From: Hyphomonadaceae bacterium
Lineage (GTDB): Bacteria > Pseudomonadota > Alphaproteobacteria > Caulobacterales > Aquidulcibacteraceae
Assembly (NCBI GenBank): GCA_016791425.1
Contig: JAEUMQ010000007.1
Location: forward strand, 434,001-498,000
Reading direction: 5' to 3'
Length of the DNA: 64,000 nucleotides
Below are positions 57,145-64,000 of the stretch, in pieces. The translations under genes were made by a program, and so were the position numbers. Each line of letters starts with the position of its first letter. The stretch's first letter is position 1. The notes below the pieces were generated by a model. That model was given only the letters and a program-made list of their open reading frames with translations, was not told where the DNA came from and did no database searches.

Positions 57145-58151
57145 AGGCGCTCCTCGCGCTCGCGGCGATGTTGTGCGTCTCGGCTTGCTTCGGTCCGCCG
57201 CGCGATCATTGGCGTCAAACCGAGGCGTGGCGGAGGATCTCGGTCGAAGCCAAGCCGGTGCGCGTGGACGAGGACCGGTACGGGGCGTTGACGTTCCGAG
57301 GCGGGATCGAGCTGACGTCGCGCGACCGCGCCTTCGGCGGCCTTTCGGATCTGAGCGTGGGCGCTGACGGCGCGCTGATCGCGATCTCCGACAGCGGCAT
57401 GTGGCTGCGGGCGCAGCTGCAAAGCGATGAGACCGGGGCGCCGCGCGCGCTCTCCGGAGTGCGCCTCGCAGTGCTGCGCGATGAGCGCGGTCGCCGCTTC
57501 AAGTCGGGCGCAACGCGGGATTCCGAGGGACTGGCGCGGCTGAGCGATGGGCGCCTGGCCGTGAGCTACGAGCGCGAGACGCGGGTGCTGGTGCACGATC
57601 TGGACGCGCTCGGGCCCACCGCCGCCGGCGCGCGGGGCCCTCGGCTTCGAGGCGTCGAGGATCTGCACCCCAACACGACGCTCGAGGCGATCACGCAATT
57701 GCGCGATGGCCGCCTGCTCATCGGCGCCGAGCGCGACGCGCACGGATACGCGCCCTTCTGGATCACGCCTCTCGACGCTCAGGCGCCCGTCGCGACGATC
57801 GGGCGCCTGAAGCTGCCGTTCGGTTACGGCTTGTCGGGCATGGCGCTCCTGCCGGATGGCGACGTCGTCGCGCTCATCCGCGCTTATGGTCCGGTCGTCG
57901 GCGCCTATGCGCGGCTGCTGCGTCTCGACGGCGCGGCCTTGGAGCAGGGGATCGTGCGCGCGACGCCGCTGGCGCAATTGCGCGCGCCGCTGCCGCTCGA
58001 CAATTTTGAAGGTGTGGCGGCCGCCGCGCTGCCCGGAGGCGGCGCGCGCCTCTATCTCGTCTCGGACGACAATTACATGCCGACGCAGCGCACGCTGCTC
58101 TACGTCTTCGATCTCACGCCGCCGCAGCGGCCTCGCCGAGCTTCTTCTTGA
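57141..58151 (+). CDS. Esterase-like activity of phytase family lipoprotein
   Basis: A 336-residue protein with a lipobox CVSAC. The body is a phytase/3-phytase-like beta-propeller: [41 protein letters not shown], and [38 protein letters not shown]. It may hydrolyse esters at the outer membrane or periplasm. The ATG overlaps the cobT stop; its 3' end overlaps rpmB by 38 bp on the other strand. Confidence 0.9.
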   Translation: MKALLALAAMLCVSACFGPPRDHWRQTEAWRRISVEAKPVRVDEDRYGALTFRGGIELTSRDRAFGGLSDLSVGADGALIAISDSGMWLRAQLQSDETGAPRALSGVRLAVLRDERGRRFKSGATRDSEGLARLSDGRLAVSYERETRVLVHDLDALGPTAAGARGPRLRGVEDLHPNTTLEAITQLRDGRLLIGAERDAHGYAPFWITPLDAQAPVATIGRLKLPFGYGLSGMALLPDGDVVALIRAYGPVVGAYARLLRLDGAALEQGIVRATPLAQLRAPLPLDNFEGVAAAALPGGGARLYLVSDDNYMPTQRTLLYVFDLTPPQRPRRASS

Positions 58152-58413
58152 GCGCGCGGCGGATTCTGGCGGCGCGGTCGGAGAGCTCGTCCTCGCGCGC
58201 CTTGAGCAGGAACGCGTCAAGCCCGCCATTGTGATCGACGCTGCGCAGCGCCGCGGCGGTGATGCGCAGCTTGAAGGTCTGCCCGAGAGCGTCGCTGGCG
58301 AGCGTCGCCACGGTGAGGTTCGGATTGAACGAGCGCTTGGTCTTGATGTTCGAGTGGCTCACCTTGTGGCCGATCTGACGGTTGGTTCCGGTGAGCTCGC
58401 AGCGGCGGGACAT
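58114..58413 (-). CDS. rpmB: 50S ribosomal protein L28
   Basis: A 99-residue ribosomal protein with [22 protein letters not shown] and [43 protein letters not shown]; the single Cys and the K/A-rich end are usual for alphaproteobacterial L28. It is convergent with the phytase-like gene and overlaps it by 38 bp. Confidence 0.96.
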   Translation of the reverse strand: MSRRCELTGTNRQIGHKVSHSNIKTKRSFNPNLTVATLASDALGQTFKLRITAAALRSVDHNGGLDAFLLKAREDELSDRAARIRRALKKKLGEAAAAA

Positions 58414-58601
58414 GGGAGGGCCTTCGGGGCTTGCCTGGGAGGAGGGCGGGAAACGAAGCGCGGACAGGTACGGCGCCGAAGCCCAAGAATCAACTAGAAC
58501 CCGCTCCGGAGGCGCGGCGTTGGTTCAGCGCCGGCTCAGGTCGCCGCCGCGATGCTGGCGCCCCGATTTTGACGCGCGAGACTGCTGGAAAAGACCGCTG
58601 G

Positions 58602-59432
58602 ATGGGAACGATGATGGCCAAGACGACTTTCGCCTCGACCCTCGCCGCCTTGGCGGCGCTCGCCCTTTGCGCCGCGCCCGCCCAAGCGCAGCAGACCGCC
58701 GCGGCCGCGACGCCGCCCCCGCCGGCGAGGACATCGGTTCCGCCGGCGGTGAATCTGAGCATGCTTTTCGACGTAAAGTTTCGCGGCATGACGGCCGGCG
58801 AATTCGACCTGACCTTCACGGTCCAGGATGGCCGCTACCAGGCCGCCGCCGCCCGCCGCACCACGGGGCTGGCCCGCTCCATCCTCGGGAACCGCCAGGA
58901 CTACACCTATTCTTCGAACGGCGAGGTCGTGAACGGCGCTTTGAAGCCGGCTGCCTACCAGCACCGCGGCGGTCGCCGCGACCGCACCGTCCGCGTCGCA
59001 TTCGGGGACGCGATCGTCACCACGTCCGATCCGCCGGGCATGGGCATGGGCAATCCGCCCGCCACCGAGGCTCAGAAGCGGGGCGCCATCGACCAGCTCA
59101 CGGCCCTTGCGAGCATGCTCGTTGCGTCCGGCAGCCCCTGCCGGGGGACGATCCCGGTCTATATGGACGGCCGCTCCCGCTTTGACTTTGTGATGCGCCC
59201 GAACGGCCGGGTGGATTACCGCGGCGCGGCGTGGCGTGGCCAGGCGGTGCGCTGCACGGTGCAGTTCCGGCCGATCGCCGGTTTCTCCGACCCGCAGGAG
59301 GCCGCAACGCTGACGTTCCTGTTCGCGCCGCTGCCGAACGGCGTGTTCGCGCCGCTGCAGATCGAGATGCCGAGCGACGACGGCATCTTCCAGCTCGAGG
59401 CGAAGCGCTTCCGCAGCGGCGGGCCTGCCTGA
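58602..59432 (+). CDS. DUF3108 domain-containing exported protein
   Basis: A 276-residue exported protein: signal peptide to AQAQQ, then a DUF3108 domain with LFDVKFRGMTAGEFDLTFTVQDGRYQAAAARRTTGLARSILGNRQDYTYSSNG and DQLTALASMLV. It appears to be a periplasmic beta-rich protein of unknown role, common in alphaproteobacteria. ATG codons at 58602, 58611 and 58614 are all possible starts. It lies 139 bp left of the 3.4-kb transposon. Confidence 0.85.
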   Translation: MGTMMAKTTFASTLAALAALALCAAPAQAQQTAAAATPPPPARTSVPPAVNLSMLFDVKFRGMTAGEFDLTFTVQDGRYQAAAARRTTGLARSILGNRQDYTYSSNGEVVNGALKPAAYQHRGGRRDRTVRVAFGDAIVTTSDPPGMGMGNPPATEAQKRGAIDQLTALASMLVASGSPCRGTIPVYMDGRSRFDFVMRPNGRVDYRGAAWRGQAVRCTVQFRPIAGFSDPQEAATLTFLFAPLPNGVFAPLQIEMPSDDGIFQLEAKRFRSGGPA

Positions 59433-59561
59433 CGACCTGGCGCTGCTCCAACTCATTGATTTGAAGGGTTTCGAGCAAAGCTCCGGCGCCGGAGAGAACT
59501 TTTTGGCAACAAATCGCCGTCAGTGATTCGTCGCCGATTCGTTCACGTTCGTTTCCAGAAT

Positions 59562-59569
59562 CTTAACGC
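59562..59569. repeat. Left target-site duplication of the transposon
   Basis: CTTAACGC directly beside the left end; the same 8 bases occur right after the right end (62975-62982). One extra T separates it from the left terminal repeat, so the duplication may be 9 bp with one changed base. Confidence 0.8.
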
Positions 59570-59570
59570 T

Positions 59571-59589
59571 GGTGGTGTCTCAGTTTGAA
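59571..59589 (+). repeat. Left terminal inverted repeat
   Basis: GGTGGTGTCTCAGTTTGAA, exact inverse of 62956-62974. About 220 bp of noncoding DNA separates it from the first cargo gene and probably holds its promoter. Confidence 0.9.
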
Positions 59590-59809
59590 AAAGAAAAACT
59601 TACATAGCGCTAAGTACGAGTTTCAGGCGTCACGAGGCGGTTTCGCGCCCCTGGAGAAAAAGTGCCGAGTTCTTCGCGGGATAGCAGGCCTGGTTACTAA
59701 CCAAGCGCATCCACGCTTTTTCAACAGGCGCAACGCCTAGATGGAGCCAGCCGTTGACGGAACGCACGGCGCGCGCCGATATCAGGGACAAAGTTAACGA
59801 GGTCTTACC

Positions 59810-60085
59810 TTGGAGAGGTACAAAATAGAGGTCCGGTTTGAGCTTTGTCCCGATGGAAGACTTCGGGTCTGGAGCCCAGACGTGCCCGGCTTCCGGCTCT
59901 CCCACCATGATCGAGAAGCGGTCCTGGCTGACATCGCGCCTGCCTTAGAGACTATCCTTGAGGAGCGCCTTGGAGGCCGCGTGAGGGTCCTGCCGCTACA
60001 CGCCCTAGCCGAACGAGGCTCGGGGCTGCCGCTGCCCGACATCACGCCTACCCGAGAATATGTCTCTGAGCTGGTGGCAGCCTAG
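59810..60085 (+). CDS. HicB-like antitoxin (orphan cargo)
   Basis: A 91-residue protein with the HicB partial RNase-H fold look: EVRFELCPDGRLRVWSPDVPGFRLSHHDREAVLADIAPALETILEERLG. HicB binds the small dsRBD toxin HicA, but no HicA-like frame is seen near it. The start is TTG (59810), with GAGG upstream. It converges with the 78-aa gene, stops overlapping in CTAG. It rides in the transposon. Confidence 0.75.
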   Translation: MERYKIEVRFELCPDGRLRVWSPDVPGFRLSHHDREAVLADIAPALETILEERLGGRVRVLPLHALAERGSGLPLPDITPTREYVSELVAA

Positions 60086-60318
60086 TTGTCGTCAAAGCAC
60101 TGTCCCGGCGGGGCAGAACCGACGACATCGGAAATGACCGACTGGAGGTCGGCGTCGGTGATGCAGCCGTCCGCGTCAATCGGCACGGTGAAGATGAAAC
60201 CCCACTCGGCGCGCCACCACTCAGCGGTGTTTAACTTCGTCTTCCCGGCCAGCGGCTTGCACCGATAGCGCTCAAGGCGAGCTTCCCATTCGGAGCGAGT
60301 GAAACGGCGAACAGACAT
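60082..60318 (-). CDS. Hypothetical 78-aa protein in the transposon
   Basis: A small protein (RFTRSEWEARLERYRCKPLAGKTKLNTAEWWRAEWGFIFTVPID...) with an acidic end and two Cys. No family is recognised. It follows the transposase stop-start region on the same strand: the transposase ends 2 nt upstream of it, so the two are co-transcribed. Confidence 0.65.
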   Translation of the reverse strand: MSVRRFTRSEWEARLERYRCKPLAGKTKLNTAEWWRAEWGFIFTVPIDADGCITDADLQSVISDVVGSAPPGQCFDDN

Positions 60319-60320
60319 AT

Positions 60321-61208
60321 CTATACCGTCCGCTTCTTATACGGGCCGCGCGGCCTCGACGCATTCACGCGGACGTCGATTCGATTGGCAATGTCTTCCA
60401 TGCTCCAGAGCGTGTCGGTGATCCCGGCCGCCATTGCGGGCGAGAGCTTGTGCGCCTTGTGTTGGCGAACGAAGTTGTAGTGCATGAAGAAGAGCGCGAG
60501 CGCGTAGACGTGGTTCGCGTACTTCTTCGAAAACGCGTTCGTCAGCCGCGTGAAGCGACGCATTCCCATCCGCATCGTGAGATTGGCGCGCTCGACGTGC
60601 GACGTTGAAATCTTCTTCGGGTCCGGATCGCCGACCACGATTTCCTTTTGAATGCCGACACAAACGGGCGGTGAGTATTTGCGCTCAGCGCCAGAGCCGC
60701 CTGGCGCTTCGCCGAAGATCTTCACCACCTGGCCGAAGTCGACTTCGCCGTTGAAGGCGAGATCGGCGGCTTGGCGATACAGGCGAAGGCCATCGGTGCT
60801 GAGCTGCGTGCGGCCGGTGAGGCGCCGCGCGAGATCGTTCATGACGGAGTGCGCCATGAACGCCGAGCGCCCGCCAGCGGCATACGAGATCATGAGCTTG
60901 GATTTGCTGTCGATGCAGGTCCACGTCCAAACGTCGCCAGCGCCTTCCGGGGCGGCCTTGGCGGTCGGGACGTTGCGTGCCTTGGCGTAGCAGTACGCCC
61001 AGATTTCATCGCACTGGACGTATTCGGCCTGCACGTGCGTCACGAGCTGGTCGTGGAGGTCGAGGCAGGTCTCGCCCGCGTCCTCCAGCATCTTCGTCAC
61101 CGTGTTGATGGAGCAGCCCACGACGCGGGAGATCGACCGCATCGAGGAGCCCTCAACCAGCATGTTGAGGATTTGGACGCGCTTCGCGAGGGGCAGGACG
61201 TTCGCCAT
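60321..61208 (-). CDS. IS1-like DDE transposase
   Basis: A 295-residue single-frame transposase. A helix-turn-helix covers residues 10-45 (MLVEGSSMRSISRVVGCSINTVTKML), and the acidic triad is Asp67 (VQCDEIW), Asp139 (LSTDGLRLYR) and Glu206 (TSHVERANLTMRM). This is the single-ORF IS1-family type frequent in alphaproteobacteria. The start at 61208 excludes eight residues of the longest frame. It is divergent from the Fic gene across a symmetric 120-bp region. Confidence 0.9.
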   Translation of the reverse strand: MANVLPLAKRVQILNMLVEGSSMRSISRVVGCSINTVTKMLEDAGETCLDLHDQLVTHVQAEYVQCDEIWAYCYAKARNVPTAKAAPEGAGDVWTWTCIDSKSKLMISYAAGGRSAFMAHSVMNDLARRLTGRTQLSTDGLRLYRQAADLAFNGEVDFGQVVKIFGEAPGGSGAERKYSPPVCVGIQKEIVVGDPDPKKISTSHVERANLTMRMGMRRFTRLTNAFSKKYANHVYALALFFMHYNFVRQHKAHKLSPAMAAGITDTLWSMEDIANRIDVRVNASRPRGPYKKRTV

Positions 61209-61209
61209 T

Positions 61210-61345
61210 GAAATAGCTATATAGCTCAACATTGGACATTTTGCCAGACATAATATCCATTAAACGGATTTTTTGATTGAATCATATCCAATTAATGGGC
61301 ATATAGGCATAGATAATATCTAATGTCGGGCTATATAGCTATTTC
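61210..61345. promoter_or_regulatory. Near-symmetric divergent control region
   Basis: GAAATAGCTATATAGC at 61210-61225 is exactly inverted at 61330-61345, and symmetry goes on inward (about 43 of 60 matching positions). Each arm holds the self-palindrome AGCTATATAGC. The region is very AT-rich and lies between the transposase and Fic starts, so it probably holds two back-to-back promoters with paired operators. Confidence 0.7.
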
Positions 61346-61356
61346 GAGCGCACCAA

Positions 61357-62427
61357 ATGAAATCCTTTGAACCGGCCTACCTAGCGTCACTCGCGGTCTC
61401 GCACCGCGCAATTCGCACTGTCGCCGCCCTAACCGAATACCGGGGAAAGCAGAAGCTGTGGGCGGAGGCAAAAAGGGAGGTGCTAGAGCACCTCTTGAAG
61501 GTCGCAATGATTGAGAGCGTTGAGAGCTCAAGTCGCCTCGAACAGATTGTAGTGGGGAATCATACGCTCGACCGGCTGCTTGTGAACGATGAGGCGCCGG
61601 CGGCTGAGAACCGGTCTCAAGCAGAGCTTGCCGGCTATCGCGACGCCATCAAGCTCATCCATGAAAACGCGACTGACATGCCGATTACAGAGGGCATCGT
61701 CCGCCAACTTCACAGTCAACTCATGAAGTACACCCCGGCGGGCGGCGGAAACTATAAATTTGCGCCTAACGACATTGTCGAAAAGAGCCCAGACGGCCGC
61801 ATCCTTCGCGTTCGCTTTCGAACGGTGCAGCCAATCGCAGTTGAGACCTACATGGCCGGACTGCACGAGGGGTATCGCACGGCTCTTGAGGAAGGGGAGA
61901 TCGAGCCTCTCATCCTTGTGCCTCTCTACGTCCACGATCTGCTTTGCATCCATCCGTTCTCGGACGGAAATGGTCGCATCGCCCGTTTGATGAGCGTGCT
62001 CTTGCTTAGGAAGCTCGGTTACGATGTAGGGCGCTACATCAGTCTTGAGCGCATAATCGAGGAGAGCAAGGTAACGTACTACTCAAGTCTCGGTCTGTCT
62101 GACGTCGGTTGGTATGAAGGGCGGCATGACCATGCGCCATTCACCGAGTATATGCTGGGTGTGGCGCTTTCGGCCTATCGCGAGCTAGAGGCCAACACGT
62201 CGCTCGATTTCAGTCATGGCGCAAAGAAGGTCATCGCTGAAGAGGCCATTGAAGCTTTGCCGATCACCTTTAGATTCGCGGACGTGGCGGCAAAGGCCCC
62301 CCTCATCAAGGAGAGCACCATCAAAGCGACGCTAAAGAAGATGAGAGAGGACGGAAGAATTGTCAGTGAGGGAAGGGGACGCGGCGCTTACTGGAGAAAG
62401 GTTGGGCCTACTTCTTCCACCTCTTAG
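61357..62427 (+). CDS. Fic family protein with C-terminal winged helix
   Basis: A 356-residue protein. The Fic core has HPFSDGNGRIAR from His199, the AMP-transfer motif, intact. An inhibitory helix S58-x-x-x-E62 (SSRLEQ) lies at the N-terminus, so it is probably a self-inhibited class II enzyme. Residues about 280-350 form a winged helix (ESTIKATLKKMREDGRIVSEG) that may bind DNA, perhaps its own palindromic upstream region. Its end overlaps the converging small gene by 20 bp. Confidence 0.92.
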   Translation: MKSFEPAYLASLAVSHRAIRTVAALTEYRGKQKLWAEAKREVLEHLLKVAMIESVESSSRLEQIVVGNHTLDRLLVNDEAPAAENRSQAELAGYRDAIKLIHENATDMPITEGIVRQLHSQLMKYTPAGGGNYKFAPNDIVEKSPDGRILRVRFRTVQPIAVETYMAGLHEGYRTALEEGEIEPLILVPLYVHDLLCIHPFSDGNGRIARLMSVLLLRKLGYDVGRYISLERIIEESKVTYYSSLGLSDVGWYEGRHDHAPFTEYMLGVALSAYRELEANTSLDFSHGAKKVIAEEAIEALPITFRFADVAAKAPLIKESTIKATLKKMREDGRIVSEGRGRGAYWRKVGPTSSTS

Positions 62428-62641
62428 TCGCCGCCTTCTTCGCGATCTCTTTCCGCCGGGCCTCGGTGAGGCTCTTGGCGCGCGCCGCTCCGCCTTTAGC
62501 GCCCAAGGCCTTTGCGTTTGGATCCTTGCCGTCATCCGGCCCAAGCTCTTCGGTCTCGTCGCCTACAGCTAGGCGAGCGACCTTGATCGCGTTTCCGATC
62601 ACGTCGGCGGGGCGCTTCTCTCCGCGAGGGCCTTTAGGCAT
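62408..62641 (-). CDS. Small basic RNA-binding-like protein
   Basis: A 77-residue protein of a type common in alphaproteobacteria: MPKGPRGEKRPADVIGNAIKVARLA, a GPDDGKDPNAKALGAKGG middle and a Lys/Arg helix KSLTEARRKEIAKKAATKRWKK. Its role is unknown; a nucleic-acid-binding role is suggested by composition. Start at 62641. It lies inside the transposon. Confidence 0.8.
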   Translation of the reverse strand: MPKGPRGEKRPADVIGNAIKVARLAVGDETEELGPDDGKDPNAKALGAKGGAARAKSLTEARRKEIAKKAATKRWKK

Positions 62642-62667
62642 GGTGCAACTCTCGGGAGGTGCTGGAT

Positions 62668-62901
62668 ATGGAAACCGTACTCGCTTGGTTCCTGAACAAC
62701 TCATTGTCCATCGCGGCGTGGCTGATGGCGTTCTTCGTCGCGACGCGGCTGTTCAGGGTGACAGTTCTGAACGGCGACGGCGATCGCCCCCGCAAGCACG
62801 GCATTGGTACGTGGGAGATCATTGCCCGTCTCTCGGGTCTCCTGGGGATTCTCTCGTTTCTCATCCAGATCGCTCAGTGGCTTTGGCCGGCACACCCCTA
62901 A
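62668..62901 (+). CDS. Small two-helix membrane protein
   Basis: A 77-residue protein with two hydrophobic segments (WFLNNSLSIAAWLMAFFVAT and IIARLSGLLGILSFLIQIAQWLWP) around a polar GDGDRPRKHG loop. No family is recognised. GGGAGGTGCTGG precedes the ATG. It is the last gene before the right end of the transposon. Confidence 0.65.
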   Translation: METVLAWFLNNSLSIAAWLMAFFVATRLFRVTVLNGDGDRPRKHGIGTWEIIARLSGLLGILSFLIQIAQWLWPAHP

Positions 62902-62955
62902 GGTGCTTTCCGCTAAGCATGGCCTGCGCCAGCCTAGCTTTCAACCGCCCGGAAA

Positions 62956-62974
62956 TTCAAACTGAGACACCACC
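62956..62974 (-). repeat. Right terminal inverted repeat
   Basis: Inverse of the left repeat at 59571-59589, 19 of 19. CTTAACGC follows at 62975-62982 as the right target copy. Confidence 0.9.
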
Positions 62975-62992
62975 CTTAACGCCGGTCGCAAG

Positions 62993-63178
62993 CTACTCCG
63001 CGACGATGGCGGCGGAAGCGACCGCGAGCCCCAGCAGGCCGGCGGCGATGATCAGCGCGCGTTTCCAGCCCTTGCTCTCGCCGGCGCCGGCTTCGCTGGC
63101 GGCGGCGTCGCAGCGGGCGCAGACGCCGCGCCGGTCCTGGTCCCCGCCGCAATACTGACAGGTGGAAGGTTCGGGCAT
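62993..63178 (-). CDS. Small zinc-ribbon membrane protein
   Basis: A 61-residue protein: an N-terminal zinc ribbon (CQYCGGDQDRRGVCARC) and one C-terminal membrane helix (WKRALIIAAGLLGLAVASAAIVAE). No family name can be given. GAGGAGGCCTC precedes the start at 63178. Its stop lies 18 bp right of the transposon end, so it was not broken. Confidence 0.72.
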   Translation of the reverse strand: MPEPSTCQYCGGDQDRRGVCARCDAAASEAGAGESKGWKRALIIAAGLLGLAVASAAIVAE

Positions 63179-63395
63179 TGAGGCCTCCTCTGGTCGGCGG
63201 GCTGGCGCCGCGATCCGGTTTTGTGCCGCTCGCGGCGCGGTGGTCAAAGTGCGCGTTACCTTATGTCAGCGATTCGTAAGTGGTTCGTTCACGGATTCCC
63301 CCTCTCCGTTAAACCATATTCGCCCGATCCGATTAGCCTCCGCATCCGGGTGCAGCGCCTTGAAATGGTCTTGGGCCAGCGCCTAGCTTGAAGGC

Positions 63396-64000
63396 ATGAC
63401 CGCGCCGCCGCGCCAAGGTTTCATTCGTGCGGTCCTCGGGCCGACCAACACCGGCAAGACCCACCTCGCCATCGAGCGGATGCTTGCGCACCGCGACGGG
63501 ATCATCGGCCTGCCGCTCAGGCTGCTCGCGCGCGAGATCTACGACCGCGTGGTGCGCGAAAAGGGCGCCGCCGCGGCGGCGCTGGTGACAGGCGAGGAGA
63601 AGATCGCGCCTGACACCGCGCGCTATTTCATCTCCACCGTGGAGGCGATGCCGCTCGACCGCCGCGCGGAATTCCTGGCCGTCGACGAGATCCAGCTCGC
63701 GCGCGACCACGATCGCGGGCACGTCTTCACCGACCGCATCCTGCGGGCGCGGGGCTCGTCCGAGACCATGCTGCTCGGGTCGGACGCGATGCGTCCGATG
63801 ATCCGCCGGCTGCTGCCGGACGCCGAGATCATCCGCCGCGAGCGGCTTTCCACCTTGTCCTATGCCGGCCCTAAGAAGCTGACCAAACTGCCCAAGCGCA
63901 CGGCCATCGTCGCGTTCTCGGCCGAAGAGGTCTACGCCATCGCCGAGCTCATCCGCCGCCAACGCGGCGGCGCCGCGATCGTGATGGGCGCGCTCTCGCC
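63396..64000 (+). CDS. SUV3-like helicase, N-terminal part (partial)
   Basis: The first 201 residues of a superfamily 2 helicase that runs off the window. Motif I is GPTNTGKTHLAIERML, motif Ia is GLPLRLLAREIYDRVV, and motif II is VDEIQLARDHDRGHVFTDRI, as in the mitochondrial RNA helicase SUV3 and its alphaproteobacterial relatives. It probably unwinds RNA or DNA. The start at 63396 is preceded by TTGAAGGC. Confidence 0.9.
   Translation, partial: MTAPPRQGFIRAVLGPTNTGKTHLAIERMLAHRDGIIGLPLRLLAREIYDRVVREKGAAAAALVTGEEKIAPDTARYFISTVEAMPLDRRAEFLAVDEIQLARDHDRGHVFTDRILRARGSSETMLLGSDAMRPMIRRLLPDAEIIRRERLSTLSYAGPKKLTKLPKRTAIVAFSAEEVYAIAELIRRQRGGAAIVMGALS

Larger units (their letters stand above)
59571..62974. 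mobile_element. Transposon with IS1-like transposase and Fic/HicB cargo
   Basis: A 3404-bp unit bounded by perfect 19-bp terminal inverted repeats (GGTGGTGTCTCAGTTTGAA at 59571-59589, inverted at 62956-62974) and flanked by CTTAACGC copies. Inside: HicB-like antitoxin, a 78-aa protein, an IS1-like transposase, a Fic protein, a 77-aa basic protein and a two-helix membrane protein. Its DNA is visibly less GC-rich than its surroundings. Perfect termini and target repeat suggest a recent insertion. The site interrupted a noncoding stretch. Confidence 0.88.

Noticed and set aside
59630-59908. 92-aa minus-strand frame at the left of the transposon
   Set aside because: Overlaps the HicB-like gene in antisense and has no motif or ribosome site.

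Overview
The window is about 64 kb of GC-rich, gene-dense DNA with short leaderless-looking operons. It fits an alphaproteobacterial chromosome, most likely the Caulobacterales/Hyphomonadaceae side. Evidence: an rpsT-dnaA-dnaN-recF-gyrB replication block, a fpg/ubiE-ubiB-coaBC block, MmcB, aerobic cobaltochelatase CobS/CobT, a BolA/DnaJ-like pair and a dut gene, all of alphaproteobacterial type. No rRNA, tRNA or CRISPR array was seen.
Layout. 1-19 kb: metabolic and envelope genes (end of a 2-hydroxyacid dehydrogenase, MFS and LLM genes, TerC, cytochrome b561, acyl-CoA dehydrogenase divergent from an HxlR regulator, PhoD, alpha/beta hydrolase, ThiF/MoeB-like protein, an EF-hand protein, CysK, an amino-acid permease, dUTPase, radical SAM protein, hybrid kinase). 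19-28 kb: coaBC, ubiB and ubiE on the minus strand, divergent from fpg, then enoyl-CoA hydratase and a two-module M16 peptidase. 28.5-39.6 kb: rpsT, dnaA, dnaN, recF, GFA protein, an outer-membrane protein, a caspase-like protein, gyrB. 39.6-47 kb: a REP-associated transposase (RAYT) and several copies of its REP palindromes, HU, GST, RNA ligase, and a ferritin-like di-iron protein whose 3' end is duplicated. 47.7-57 kb: MmcB, BolA, DnaJ-like, CobS, then about 5 kb of accessory genes (frameshifted secreted protein, Uma2, adenylate cyclase, PIN/Phd toxin-antitoxin) before CobT. 57-64 kb: phytase-like esterase, rpmB, a DUF3108 protein, a complete 3.4-kb transposon, and the start of a SUV3-like helicase.
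Most notable. (1) CoaBC carries an N-terminal Phd/YefM antitoxin-type DNA-binding domain, and a perfect 21-bp palindrome lies 9 nt before its start codon, which suggests an autoregulated CoA-biosynthesis enzyme. (2) A 3404-bp element at 59571-62974 has perfect 19-bp terminal inverted repeats, an 8-bp direct repeat of the target, an IS1-like transposase and cargo genes for a Fic protein and a HicB-like antitoxin. (3) DnaA is divergent: the arginine-finger position is His, the P-loop lacks its first Gly, and 9 residues are inserted in the DNA-binding signature; no canonical DnaA box is visible upstream. (4) A ribbon-helix-helix domain is joined in frame to a signal/anchor and four EF-hands, with a strong internal ribosome site at the junction.
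All functional calls rest on reading the translated sequences; no database search was run.
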